A DNA stretch of 10,825 nucleotides from an uncultured Eubacteriales bacterium (GCA_900547315.1 URGI01000061.1:1-10825); one strand, 5' to 3'. Positions 1-7,077 are shown, numbered from the stretch's first letter. Notes: generated from the letters alone by a model not told the origin. A program made the numbers and translations.

Positions 1-2
1 GC

Positions 3-31
3 TTGACTTTATTGAATAATCCTGCTATTAT
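3..31 (+). promoter_or_regulatory. Sigma-A-type promoter of the ABC transporter operon
   Basis: A -35 box TTGACT (3-8) and a -10 box TATTAT (26-31) are separated by exactly 17 bases, close to the housekeeping consensus. Transcription should start near base 38, giving a leader of about 68 bases before the binding-protein gene. An 8-base inverted repeat (13-20 with 27-34, TGAATAAT/ATTATTCA) lies in the spacer and -10 box, and a second pair, CTTGAC/GTCAAG (2-7, 39-44), flanks it, so the promoter itself is embedded in dyad symmetry. The outer TGAAT/ATTCA motifs look like arginine-repressor half-sites. Confidence 0.8.
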
Positions 32-42
32 TCAGCATGTCA

Positions 43-60
43 AGTGAATATTAATTCATT
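43..60 (+). promoter_or_regulatory. ARG box: putative ArgR/AhrC operator
   Basis: The 18 bases AGTGAATATTAATTCATT fit the known ARG-box pattern wnTGAATwwwwATTCAnw at every position: perfect half-sites TGAAT (45-49) and ATTCA (54-58) with an all-A/T 4-base centre. The site starts just after the predicted transcription start. A bound arginine repressor would therefore block the promoter, probably helped by the TGAAT/ATTCA half-sites at 13-17 and 30-34. This suggests repression of the downstream transporter operon when arginine is plentiful. The match is seen directly; binding is inferred. Confidence 0.7.
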
Positions 61-105
61 GCAGATAATAAAACAAAAATCAAGCATGGGAAAGAGGATT
101 TTAAA

Positions 106-993
106 ATGAAAAAGATGAGCAAGCTCGTATGCATCATCATGTGCATCGCAATGGTCGCGGCGCTGTGTGCCTGCGGCAGCAGCGCATCCACCCCGGCCGC
201 TTCCGACGCTCCCGCGTCCGAGCCGCAGAACGCACTTGAGAAGATCAAGGCCGAAGGCGTTCTCACCGTTGCCCTGTCTCCGGACTTCTCCCCGATGGAG
301 TTCGTTGACGCTTCCAAGTCCGGTCAGGAGCAGTACGTCGGCTTCGACGTGTCCCTCGCAAAGTACATTGCCGAGTATATCGGCGTTGACCTCACTATAG
401 AAGCGATGGGCTTCGATGCCTGCCAGACCGCAGTTTACACCGCCACCGTTCCCATTTCCATTTCCGGCTGGTCATGGACCGAGGAACGCGCAGAGAACTA
501 TAACCTCTCCGATTACTACTACGCCGGCGACAACGAGACCGAGCAGGTGATACTTGTCCGCGCCGCCGACACCGAGAAATACAAGACCCCCGCAGATTTT
601 GCCGGGCTTGACGTGGGCGCACAGGTCGCCTCTCTCCAGATGCAGCTTCTCACCGATCAGCTTCCGGACGCTAACCCCATCACCATCGGCGACCTCGGCA
701 CCGGCGTTCTCGAGCTTCAAAACGGTAATATCGAGGCTCTGGTCGTTGCAAAGGGCAATGCGGAAATGATAATCGACTCCAACCCCGACCTTGCCGTCTG
801 CTCCTGCGAGATTGAGGTAAAGGCCGAGTACGAGGCAAATGTAGTCCTTATCACCAAGGGCGAGGATGAGCTGCTTGCAGTCGTCAATGAGGCGCTTGCC
901 AAGGCATACGCCGACGGGCTCTACAGTGAATGGTACGAGGCAGCCATCGAGCTTGCCAAGTCCGAAAACGCAACCGAAAAGACCATAGACTGA
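106..993 (+). CDS. Polar amino acid ABC transporter substrate-binding lipoprotein (probably arginine/basic amino acid)
   Basis: This 295-residue protein should be the extracellular, lipid-anchored receptor that captures the amino acid and delivers it to the permease encoded next. Residues 1-23 form a lipoprotein signal: basic MKKMSK, a hydrophobic stretch, then the lipobox L20-C21-A22-C23, with C23 the expected lipidated cysteine. A Ser/Ala/Pro-rich tether follows to about residue 42, then the bilobal family-3 solute-binding fold (SBP_bac_3), recognisable from EGVLTVALSPDFSPMEF, YVGFDVSLAKYIAEYIG and SGWSWTEERAENYNLSDYYY. AGAGGA (93-98) sets the ATG start. Its place behind an ARG box argues for arginine or a relative as substrate, but specificity cannot be read with certainty. 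The segment before TEER lacks the usual Gly-Lys-x-Asp of the family. Codon choice (GCC/GCA, CTC, ACC) resembles the ribosomal genes in the window and suggests high expression. Confidence 0.9.
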   Translation: MKKMSKLVCIIMCIAMVAALCACGSSASTPAASDAPASEPQNALEKIKAEGVLTVALSPDFSPMEFVDASKSGQEQYVGFDVSLAKYIAEYIGVDLTIEAMGFDACQTAVYTATVPISISGWSWTEERAENYNLSDYYYAGDNETEQVILVRAADTEKYKTPADFAGLDVGAQVASLQMQLLTDQLPDANPITIGDLGTGVLELQNGNIEALVVAKGNAEMIIDSNPDLAVCSCEIEVKAEYEANVVLITKGEDELLAVVNEALAKAYADGLYSEWYEAAIELAKSENATEKTID

Positions 994-1012
994 GCATAGA
1001 CCCGAGCAGAAC

Positions 1013-1048
1013 GCAGCGGGATAGCGTAGAGATACGGTATCCCGCTGC
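1013..1048 (+). promoter_or_regulatory. Intercistronic RNA hairpin with GAGA tetraloop
   Basis: In the 83-base gap between the binding-protein and permease genes, GCAGCGGGATA (1013-1023) pairs perfectly with TATCCCGCTGC (1038-1048). After one G-G mismatch, CGTA pairs with TACG and closes a GAGA loop (1029-1032), a GNRA-type tetraloop. No T-run follows, so it is unlikely to be an efficient intrinsic terminator. Such hairpins often protect the 3' end of binding-protein mRNA and let that protein outnumber the membrane components. The structure is seen; the role is inferred. Confidence 0.7.
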
Positions 1049-1076
1049 TTAAGTAAGCACTGACAGGAGTGGGAAA

Positions 1077-1760
1077 ATGAGCTTTATAAGCTTTGACAAT
1101 ATAGTAAAGATACTTACTAAATACTGGGACAAGTTCCTGATAGACGGCGTGGGCTATACGTTGCTGCTCTCCGCGATAACCGTTTTCTTCGGCGCGATAC
1201 TTGCAACTCTGCTTGCCGGCATGAAAATGTCCCGCATTGCGCCTCTGCGCTGGCTTTCTACGGCGTATATCGAGATAATTCGCGGTACGCCCATGCTGCT
1301 ACAGCTCTACTTCTTCTATTTTGCATTGCCGCAGCTTATCCCCGCGCTCAACAAGCAGAAGTTCCTGTGCATCGCCATCGCGCTCGTGTGCAACAGCGCG
1401 GCCTATGTCTCCGAGGTCATCCGCTCCGGCATCAAGTCCGTTGACGCGGGGCAGAGCGAGGCGGCGCGCAGCCTCGGACTGAGCAAAGCGCAGTGCCTCT
1501 GGCACGTCGTAATGCCGCAGGCGCTCAAGACCATACTCCCCGCCCTCGGCAACGAGTTTATCATGATAATCAAGGACACCTCGCTGGCCTCGACCTTCTT
1601 CATCGGCGATCTTATGACGCAGTACCTGCTTGTCAAGGGCGCGACCTACCTGCCGATAGAGCCGCTGGTGATAGTCGGCGTGATATACTTCCTGCTGACC
1701 TTCATCCTCAGCAAGCTGTTCGGACATTTTGAAAGGAAGATGAGCCGTGGAGACAAATAA
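1077..1760 (+). CDS. Amino acid ABC transporter permease (HisM/GlnP/ArtQ type)
   Basis: This 227-residue integral membrane protein forms the translocation channel for the binding-protein-dependent importer. The polar amino acid permease signature YIEIIRGTPMLLQLYFF (64-80) is clear. The cytoplasmic EAA loop that contacts the ATPase is at 128-150 (EAARSLGLSKAQ, then PQAL). Hydrophobic segments lie near residues 24-48, 73-92, 96-112, 153-180 and 193-214, as expected for a five-segment subunit of normal length. The start follows AGGAG (1065-1069) by seven bases. Only one permease gene is present, so the channel is probably a homodimer. The stop lies inside the next gene (14-base overlap), which points to translational coupling with the ATPase. 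Confidence 0.94.
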   Translation: MSFISFDNIVKILTKYWDKFLIDGVGYTLLLSAITVFFGAILATLLAGMKMSRIAPLRWLSTAYIEIIRGTPMLLQLYFFYFALPQLIPALNKQKFLCIAIALVCNSAAYVSEVIRSGIKSVDAGQSEAARSLGLSKAQCLWHVVMPQALKTILPALGNEFIMIIKDTSLASTFFIGDLMTQYLLVKGATYLPIEPLVIVGVIYFLLTFILSKLFGHFERKMSRGDK

Positions 1761-2514
1761 CAACGTTCTGATAAAGGTCACTGACCTGAAAAAGCATTTC
1801 AATAAGGGCGAGATAAAGGCGCTCGACGGCGTGAGTCTCGATATCTGCAAGGGCGACGTCATCGTCATCATCGGTCCCTCCGGCTCCGGCAAATCCACCT
1901 TCCTGCGCTCGCTGAACCTGCTTGAGCATCCGACCGAGGGCAGCATAGTGTTTGACGGCGTGGACATCACCAAGAAAAAGGACGCGCAGGGCAAGAAAAT
2001 CGACCTCGACGAGCATCGCCGGAAGATGGGCATGGTGTTCCAGCATTTCAACCTCTTCCCGCACAAGACGATAATGGGCAACATGACCATGGCTCCGGTG
2101 CTGGTAAAGCATATGCCGCAGGCTGAGGCCGAAGCCAAGGCACAGACGCTGCTGCAGCGCGTCGGGCTTGGCGACCGCGCCAATGCGTACCCCGCGCAGC
2201 TCTCCGGCGGCCAGAAGCAGCGTGTTGCGATAGTGCGCGCGCTTGCGATGGAGCCTGACGTGATGCTCTTCGACGAGCCGACCTCCGCGCTCGACCCCGA
2301 AATGGTCGGCGAGGTGCTGGACGTTATGAAGAATCTGGCCGAGACGGGCATGACGATGGTCGTTGTAACGCATGAGATGGGCTTCGCAAAGGAAGTAGGC
2401 AATCGTGTGGTATTCATGGATGAGGGCAAGATCGTCGAGCAGGGCAGCCCTGCCGACATCTTTGATAACCCGCAGAGCCCGCGTCTGAAGGACTTTCTGT
2501 CCAAGGTGCTGTGA
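1747..2514 (+). CDS. Amino acid ABC transporter ATP-binding protein (GlnQ/HisP/ArtP type)
   Basis: This 255-residue ATPase powers the importer from the cytoplasmic face. All nucleotide-binding motifs are intact: Walker A GPSGSGKST (43-51), Q-loop glutamine in VFQHFNLFPH (97-106), signature LSGGQ (152-156), Walker B VMLFDEP (172-178) with catalytic Glu177, the D-loop SALD (180-183), and the H-loop His209 in VTHEMGFA. MVFQHFNLFPH and VTHEMGFAKEV are typical of the polar amino acid (PAAT) group. The start is GTG at 1747, preceded by GGAAGA at 1735-1740 within the end of the permease gene. Its TGA at 2512-2514 shares its last base with the ATG of the next gene. Length is normal and nothing looks degraded. 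Confidence 0.95.
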   Translation: METNNNVLIKVTDLKKHFNKGEIKALDGVSLDICKGDVIVIIGPSGSGKSTFLRSLNLLEHPTEGSIVFDGVDITKKKDAQGKKIDLDEHRRKMGMVFQHFNLFPHKTIMGNMTMAPVLVKHMPQAEAEAKAQTLLQRVGLGDRANAYPAQLSGGQKQRVAIVRALAMEPDVMLFDEPTSALDPEMVGEVLDVMKNLAETGMTMVVVTHEMGFAKEVGNRVVFMDEGKIVEQGSPADIFDNPQSPRLKDFLSKVL

Positions 2515-3953
2515 TGAGTGAACTTAAAAATCTTGCGCTCGGCAACGTTGACGAGAAGTCGGCGCTGTTTGAGTCGATAGCGGATAAAATATGGGATAAC
2601 CCTGAGCTGTCGCTCAAGGAGTTCGGCGCGGCGAAACTGTACTGCGACACGCTGCGTGCGGAGGGCTTCGAGGTCGAGGAGAATATATGCGGGATAAAGA
2701 CCGCGTTCTCCGGCAAATTCGGCAGCGGCAAGCCCGTGATCGGCATTCTCGGTGAGTTCGACGCGCTGTCCGGCCTGTCACAGACGGCGGGTGCGGAGGA
2801 GTACGCGCCGATCGTCTCCGGTGGCAGCGGTCATGGCTGCGGGCATAACCTGCTGGGCGCGGGCTCACTTGCGGCGGCAGTCGCGGTGAAAAAGTATCTG
2901 GAGCTGAGCGGCAAGTCCGGCACGGTGATATATTTCGGCTGCCCCGGCGAAGAGGGCGGCGCGGGCAAGGCGTATATGGCGCGCGAGGGCGCGTGGTACG
3001 CGCTGGACGCGGCGCTGACCTGGCATCCGTCGGATGTGAACCAGAACGCGACCGGAACGAACAATTCCTGCATACAGGTGCTGTATAAATTCCACGGCAA
3101 AGCCGCCCACGCGGCGGGCGATCCGTATAACGGGCGCAGCGCGCTGGACGCGGTGGAGCTGATGAACGTCGGCGTGCAGTTCCTGCGCGAGCATATGACC
3201 GAGGACTGCCGCATACACTACGCGATAACCGACGCTGGCGGCGTTTCGCCGAACGTCGTGCAGGCGGAGTCCGCGGTGCTGTACATGGTGCGCGCGAACA
3301 AGGTTGCCGATTCCGTGAAGCTTCAGGCGCGCGTGGACGATATTGCGAAGGGCGCGGCGCTGATGACCGGCACGAGCTACGACCGCGTGTTCATAGACGG
3401 CACGGCGGAGCTGCTGCCGAACTACACGCTGGAGAAGCTCATGCACAGCTGCTTTGAGGAGGTCGGCGTGCCGAAGTGCACCGCCGAAGAGCTGGAATAC
3501 GCCGCCGCGCTGAAGGCGACATATCCTCCGGAGCGCGACGTACCCGGCATCGGCGCGAAGTTTGACGCCGGTATAGCCAAGCAGGTCAAGGCGCTGAGTG
3601 AGAACATGACCAAGCCCGTCTACGATTTCCTCATGCCGCAGTATTCCGGTGAGGGCTTCCGGCCGGGCAGCACCGACGTCGGCGACGTGAGCTGGCAGAC
3701 GCCGACCGCGCAGATAGAGGTCGCGGCGTGGCCCGCGGGCGTGCCCGGACATTCGTGGCAGGTCGTTGCCTGCGGCAAGAGCAGCATGGCGCACAAGGCG
3801 ATGCTCTGTGCGGGCAAGGTCATTGCCTCCGCCGCGATAGAGCTTCTGGAGCAGCCGGCGCTGCTGGAGAAGGCCAAGAGCGAATTCAAGGAGCGCTCGG
3901 CTTCGGGCTATGTGTGCCCCATAGAGCCGGACGCGGTTCCGATAGCGCTGTAA
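2514..3953 (+). CDS. AbgB-like M20 family amidohydrolase
   Basis: This 479-residue cytosolic enzyme belongs to the M20D metallopeptidases. Much of it resembles E. coli AbgB, the subunit of p-aminobenzoyl-glutamate hydrolase that, with AbgA, cleaves a folate breakdown product (about 481 residues). Landmarks shared with AbgB as I recall it are GILGEFDALSGLSQ (77-90), GHGCGHN with metal-binding Cys/His (106-112), CPGEEGG (143-149), TWHP (169-172), the Ser-Pro-Asn-Val-Val-Gln-Ala stretch of the dimerisation domain, and TDVGDVSW near the C-terminus. The ATG at 2514 overlaps the ATPase stop (TGATG), so the two are translationally coupled; a GTG at 2511 is possible but less likely. No AbgA or AbgT gene is nearby, so the substrate is open: an aroyl-, acyl- or peptidyl-amino acid brought in by the transporter is the natural guess. 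Codons are richer in GCG and CGC than in the binding-protein gene. Confidence 0.88.
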   Translation: MSELKNLALGNVDEKSALFESIADKIWDNPELSLKEFGAAKLYCDTLRAEGFEVEENICGIKTAFSGKFGSGKPVIGILGEFDALSGLSQTAGAEEYAPIVSGGSGHGCGHNLLGAGSLAAAVAVKKYLELSGKSGTVIYFGCPGEEGGAGKAYMAREGAWYALDAALTWHPSDVNQNATGTNNSCIQVLYKFHGKAAHAAGDPYNGRSALDAVELMNVGVQFLREHMTEDCRIHYAITDAGGVSPNVVQAESAVLYMVRANKVADSVKLQARVDDIAKGAALMTGTSYDRVFIDGTAELLPNYTLEKLMHSCFEEVGVPKCTAEELEYAAALKATYPPERDVPGIGAKFDAGIAKQVKALSENMTKPVYDFLMPQYSGEGFRPGSTDVGDVSWQTPTAQIEVAAWPAGVPGHSWQVVACGKSSMAHKAMLCAGKVIASAAIELLEQPALLEKAKSEFKERSASGYVCPIEPDAVPIAL

Positions 3954-3963
3954 GTTTATAAAG

Positions 3964-4010
3964 AAACATCCGTGGATGGGAGCATCTGCTCTTATCCACG
4001 GATGTTTTTA
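3964..4010 (+). terminator. Intrinsic terminator of the ABC/AbgB operon, possibly bidirectional
   Basis: A perfect 14-base stem (3964-3977 with 3994-4007, containing ACATCCGTGGAT) extends inward through two G-U pairs and GAGC/GCTC to an ATCT tetraloop. A T-run follows at 4005-4009. It begins 10 bases after the hydrolase stop. On the opposite strand the structure lies 15 bases past the stop of the convergent lipoprotein gene and is followed by TTTCTTTA, so it can probably serve both genes. Confidence 0.9.
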
Positions 4011-4024
4011 TACTGCTTTGCGCA

Positions 4025-4684
4025 TTAATAATTCGAAAACGCGGTGAATTCCGGACGGACGTAGTTTGCGCTGTCGGGCGTGCCGGAGATTGCGGTCAGC
4101 ACGCCGCCGCTGACGGAGTACAGCTCGCTGTCGGAGGAGTCCGCGCCGCTGGAGCCTTCAAACGCGACGGTGTTGTCACCGCACAGGTAGTACCGCGCGC
4201 GTTCGCGGCTCTGGAACAACTGCACGGGCGCGCCGTCGACGAGAGTGTACGCATCGAAGATTACCTTGTCGGTGAATTCGTCGCCGCTTATCTGGCCGAT
4301 CAGCAGCTCGCTTGTGCCGTCGCCGTCGAGGTCGGCGAAGCAGTAGCCGACGCAGGCCGGTTTGTCCTCTCCGGCGTAGATGCACAGGACGGACAGTCCG
4401 GCACCCATCAGATCGCCCTCGCCGGCGTTGGAAGCCAGCGCGTCGCGGTACGCGGTCAGGACGGAGGCGTAGGCGGTGTTGTAATCAACTTCGGGCGCGG
4501 CAGTGACTTCCGGGGAAGCTTCGGGCGCTTCCGTGACTTCGGGCGAGGGAGCCGCAGGCTCGGAGGTGTTTGCGGGAGCCTGAGTCGGAGCCGGAGTATC
4601 CGCGGCCGCGGGCTGACCGGCGCCGCAGGCGCAGAGCATACACAGCGACAGTATCGCAGCGATTATTGCACAAGATTTTTTCAT
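4025..4684 (-). CDS. Secreted lipoprotein with Pro/Glu-rich linker and DxDxDG motif, function unknown
   Basis: This is a 219-residue predicted surface lipoprotein of unknown function. The signal (MKKSCAIIAAILSLCMLCAC) ends in the lipobox L17-C18-A19-C20, with C20 the expected lipid anchor, the same Leu-Cys-Ala-Cys as in the transporter lipoprotein of this window. A low-complexity Ala/Pro/Thr/Glu tether spans about 24-66 and includes near-repeats of EAPEASPEV and TAAPEV. The remaining domain (about 67-219) carries DLDGDGTSELLIG (118-130), a calcium-loop-like motif common in VCBS/FG-GAP-like and dockerin-like repeats, here as one copy. GAAAGGA upstream supports the start. It has its own promoter and convergent terminator, so it is monocistronic. 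A calcium-stabilised extracellular domain is inferred; no enzyme motif was recognised. Confidence 0.85.
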   Translation of the reverse strand: MKKSCAIIAAILSLCMLCACGAGQPAAADTPAPTQAPANTSEPAAPSPEVTEAPEASPEVTAAPEVDYNTAYASVLTAYRDALASNAGEGDLMGAGLSVLCIYAGEDKPACVGYCFADLDGDGTSELLIGQISGDEFTDKVIFDAYTLVDGAPVQLFQSRERARYYLCGDNTVAFEGSSGADSSDSELYSVSGGVLTAISGTPDSANYVRPEFTAFSNY

Positions 4685-4735
4685 AATTTTATCCTTTCTC
4701 TATTGTGTGACTTATAAGCGTTCTAACGGAGAGCT

Positions 4736-4764
4736 ATTTTAGCTTTGCCACCGCCCGAATGCAA
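4736..4764 (-). promoter_or_regulatory. Promoter of the lipoprotein gene
   Basis: On the minus strand a -35 box TTGCAT (4759-4764) and a -10 box TAAAAT (4736-4741) are 17 bases apart. The predicted start near 4729 gives a leader of roughly 45 bases. It lies downstream of the pnp terminator, so the lipoprotein gene need not depend on pnp transcription. Confidence 0.6.
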
Positions 4765-4795
4765 TGGCTGGAGCGCAGATTTAAGAAAAGATAAG

Positions 4796-4829
4796 AAAAT
4801 CAGGATGCCGTTAACGGCATCCTGATTTT
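4796..4829 (-). terminator. Intrinsic terminator of pnp
   Basis: A perfect 15-base stem (4796-4810 with 4815-4829, core ATCAGGATGCCG) encloses a TTAA loop; the whole 34 bases are palindromic. It starts 15 bases past the pnp stop. On the minus strand it is followed by an interrupted T-rich tail (CTTATCTTTTCTTA). Confidence 0.88.
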
Positions 4830-4843
4830 ATACGTTTTGCGGC

Positions 4844-6964
4844 TTATTTAAGCTCGCCGCGCTCCTTGAGAGCGTCCTTGCGGCTCAGGTCGATGCCCTT
4901 CGGGCCGACGTTCATGACCTTGACCCAAGTCATGTCGCCGACCTTGAGAACGTCTTCGACCTTCTCGGTGCGCTTGAACTCAAGATCCTTGATCTTCACA
5001 AGGCCGTCCTTGCCGGGAACCAGCTCGACCCATGCGCCGAAGTCGGAACGGATATTGGAGACCTTGCCGTAGTACAGTGCGCCGACTTCCGGCTCGAACA
5101 CGATGTCCTCGATGGTCTTGCGCGCGGTGCGGCAGGCCTCGATGTCGGAGCTCGCGATGAAGATGGAGCCGTCGTCGTTAATGTCGATCTTGCAGCCGGT
5201 GTCTGCGGTGATCTTCTGGATGACCTTGCCGCCGGAGCCGATGACCTCGCGGATCTTGTCGGGGTTGATCTTCATCTGAATCATCTTGGGCGCGGACTTG
5301 GCCAGCTCCTTGCGCGGCTCGGCGATAGCCTTGAGCATGATCGCGTCGAGGATCTGGAAGCGGGCTTCCTTGGTGATCTCGAAGGCTTCCTTGACGATCT
5401 CGTGCTTCAGACCGTCGTTCTTGAGGTCCATCTGGATGGCGGTGATGCCCTGCTTGGTGCCTGCGACCTTGAAGTCCATCTCGCCGTGGAAGTCCTCAAC
5501 GCCCTGAATGTCGATGAAGGTGGTGAAGTCGTCGCCATCCTGGATCAGGCCGCAGGAGATGCCCGCGACGGGAGCCTTGATGGGAACGCCTGCGTCCATA
5601 AGAGCGAGCGTGGTGCCGCAGATGGAGCCCTGAGAGGTGGAGCCGTTTGAGGAGAGAACCTCGGAAACTACGCGAATGGCGTAGGGGAAGTCTTCAACGT
5701 CGGGGATGACGGCTTCGAGAGCCTTCTCGACCAGTGCGCCGTGGCCGTATTCGCGGCGGCCGGTGCTGCGGCTGGCACGAGCCTCGCCGGTGGAGTAGGA
5801 AGGCATGTTGTAGTGATGCATGAAGCGCTTCTCTTCCTCTTCCCAGATGGTGTCGAGCTTCTGGGACTCGCTGAGAGTGGCAAGAGTGGCGATGGAGAGA
5901 ACCTGAGTCTGGCCGCGGGTGAACAGGCCGGAGCCGTGCACCACGGGGATAACGCCGACCTCGGCTGCGAGGGGGCGGATCTCGTTCATCTGGCGTCCGT
6001 CAACGCGCTTGCCGGCGAGCAGCCACTTCTTGACGACCTTCTTCTGCAGCTTGTAGAGTATCTCGTCCATGTACTGCATCATGTCGGGGTGCTCTTCGCC
6101 GTACTTCTCCTGAACCATGGTGATCCACTCGTTGACGCGGGCTTCGCGGACGTTCTTGTCATCGGTGTCCATGCAGTGCTCCATGGACTCGAACTCCTTC
6201 TCGACCAGCTCGTCGAACAGCTCCTGATCAAAGGCAGCGTGCTCGTACTCGAACTTGGGCTTGCCTATCTCGGCGACCATCTTGTCGATGAGGTCGAGAA
6301 CGGGCTGGAGGTGCTCATGTGCCTGAACGATGCCCTCGTACATGACGTTCTCGGGAACCTGATCGGCCTCGGACTCGATCATGACGATCTTCTTGTGGGT
6401 GGCGGCGACGGTGGTGGTCATGCGGTTGTGCTCACGCTCGGCCTTGGTGGGGTTGAAGAGGTACTTCTCGCCGTCCCAGCCGAGGACGATGCCGGCGATG
6501 GGGCCGTTGAAGGGCACGTCGGAGATGGAGACTGCGGCGGATGCGCCGATCATTGCGGTGATCTCGGGGGAGCAGTCGCGGTCAACAGACAGGACTTCGC
6601 AGGCGATAACGACGTCGTTGCGCAGATCGGTCGGGAAGAGGGGACGCATGGGGCGGTCGATCAGGCGGGAGGCCAGAACTGCGGGCAGGCTGGGCTTACC
6701 CTCGCGGCGCATGAAGCTGCCGGGGATGCGGCCGACTGCGTAGAGCTTCTCGTTGAAGTCAACGGAGAGCGGGAAGTAGTCGATGCCGTCCTTGGGGCGG
6801 GCGGAAGCGGTGCAGGTTACGAGAACGGTGGTGTCGCCGTACTTGACGAGGACTGCGGCGTTGCAGAGCTCTGCCATCTTGCCGACCTCCATGGAGAGGG
6901 GGCGGCCTTCGTACATGATCTCATACTTCTTGTAATTGGGGAACTGCTTCTGGGTGATTATCAT
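4844..6964 (-). CDS. pnp: Polynucleotide phosphorylase (polyribonucleotide nucleotidyltransferase)
   Basis: This 706-residue enzyme degrades RNA from the 3' end using phosphate, releasing nucleoside diphosphates, and can add heteropolymeric tails in reverse. It works as a cytosolic homotrimer, often in RNA-degrading complexes. Domain order is complete: first RNase PH-like domain (about 12-145), helical linker (about 240-315), catalytic second RNase PH domain (about 320-550), KH domain with the RNA-gripping IGSGG loop (575-579), and S1 domain (about 627-697). Catalytic aspartates are visible as D491 and D497 in VEDFHGEMDFKVAG, and the phosphate-site region as SSNGSTSQGSICG (438-450). Length matches Bacillota orthologues. 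AAAGGAG precedes the ATG by eight bases. It lies downstream of rpsO, the widespread rpsO-pnp arrangement, but a terminator and a long hairpin sit between them. I found no convincing promoter of its own, so expression probably depends on read-through. Confidence 0.98.
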   Translation of the reverse strand: MIITQKQFPNYKKYEIMYEGRPLSMEVGKMAELCNAAVLVKYGDTTVLVTCTASARPKDGIDYFPLSVDFNEKLYAVGRIPGSFMRREGKPSLPAVLASRLIDRPMRPLFPTDLRNDVVIACEVLSVDRDCSPEITAMIGASAAVSISDVPFNGPIAGIVLGWDGEKYLFNPTKAEREHNRMTTTVAATHKKIVMIESEADQVPENVMYEGIVQAHEHLQPVLDLIDKMVAEIGKPKFEYEHAAFDQELFDELVEKEFESMEHCMDTDDKNVREARVNEWITMVQEKYGEEHPDMMQYMDEILYKLQKKVVKKWLLAGKRVDGRQMNEIRPLAAEVGVIPVVHGSGLFTRGQTQVLSIATLATLSESQKLDTIWEEEEKRFMHHYNMPSYSTGEARASRSTGRREYGHGALVEKALEAVIPDVEDFPYAIRVVSEVLSSNGSTSQGSICGTTLALMDAGVPIKAPVAGISCGLIQDGDDFTTFIDIQGVEDFHGEMDFKVAGTKQGITAIQMDLKNDGLKHEIVKEAFEITKEARFQILDAIMLKAIAEPRKELAKSAPKMIQMKINPDKIREVIGSGGKVIQKITADTGCKIDINDDGSIFIASSDIEACRTARKTIEDIVFEPEVGALYYGKVSNIRSDFGAWVELVPGKDGLVKIKDLEFKRTEKVEDVLKVGDMTWVKVMNVGPKGIDLSRKDALKERGELK

Positions 6965-6991
6965 GTGTTTATCTCCTTTATATTTTGGCGA

Positions 6992-7061
6992 TCCCGCCGT
7001 CTTAGCACTTGAAGAAACGCCCGCCCTGAGGGCGCTTTTTCAAATACTAAGCTGTGCGGGA
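6992..7061 (-). promoter_or_regulatory. Long imperfect RNA hairpin in the pnp leader
   Basis: In the gap between rpsO and pnp, nested pairings line up into one roughly 70-base hairpin: TCCCGC with GCGGGA (6992-6997, 7056-7061), CTTAG with CTAAG (7001-7005, 7047-7051), an 8-pair stem (7009-7016, 7036-7043), one mismatch, and CGCCC with GGGCG (7018-7022, 7030-7034) around a 7-base loop. In E. coli the pnp leader carries a long hairpin cut by RNase III and then used by PNPase for self-repression; this structure sits in the same place. On the plus strand its inner part also resembles a terminator (T-run 7036-7040), but no gene there needs one. Confidence 0.6.
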
Positions 7062-7077
7062 AACGCTTGCTTACATT

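Noticed and set aside
1299..2504. 401-codon open frame on the minus strand opposite the permease and ATPase genes
   Set aside because: It overlaps two well-defined ABC transporter genes on the other strand and shows a low-complexity Ser/Arg/Leu composition with no recognisable domain.
2511..2513. GTG start for the AbgB-like gene
   Set aside because: It adds one residue only; the ATG at 2514, overlapping the previous stop as TGATG, is the more usual coupling arrangement.
2865..3794. 309-codon open frame on the minus strand opposite the AbgB-like gene
   Set aside because: Its Arg/His/Leu/Ala-rich translation mirrors the GCG/CGC-rich codons of the real gene, and it has no motif or start signal.
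5741..7012. 423-codon open frame on the plus strand opposite pnp
   Set aside because: It is fully antisense to an unambiguous PNPase gene, has a repetitive Gly/Leu/Val/Asp/His composition without motifs, and no ribosome binding site. It is a by-product of GC-rich codon use.
7018..7040. Plus-strand intrinsic terminator CGCCC/GGGCG followed by five T's
   Set aside because: No plus-strand gene ends nearby. The same bases form the inner part of a longer aligned hairpin in the minus-strand pnp leader.
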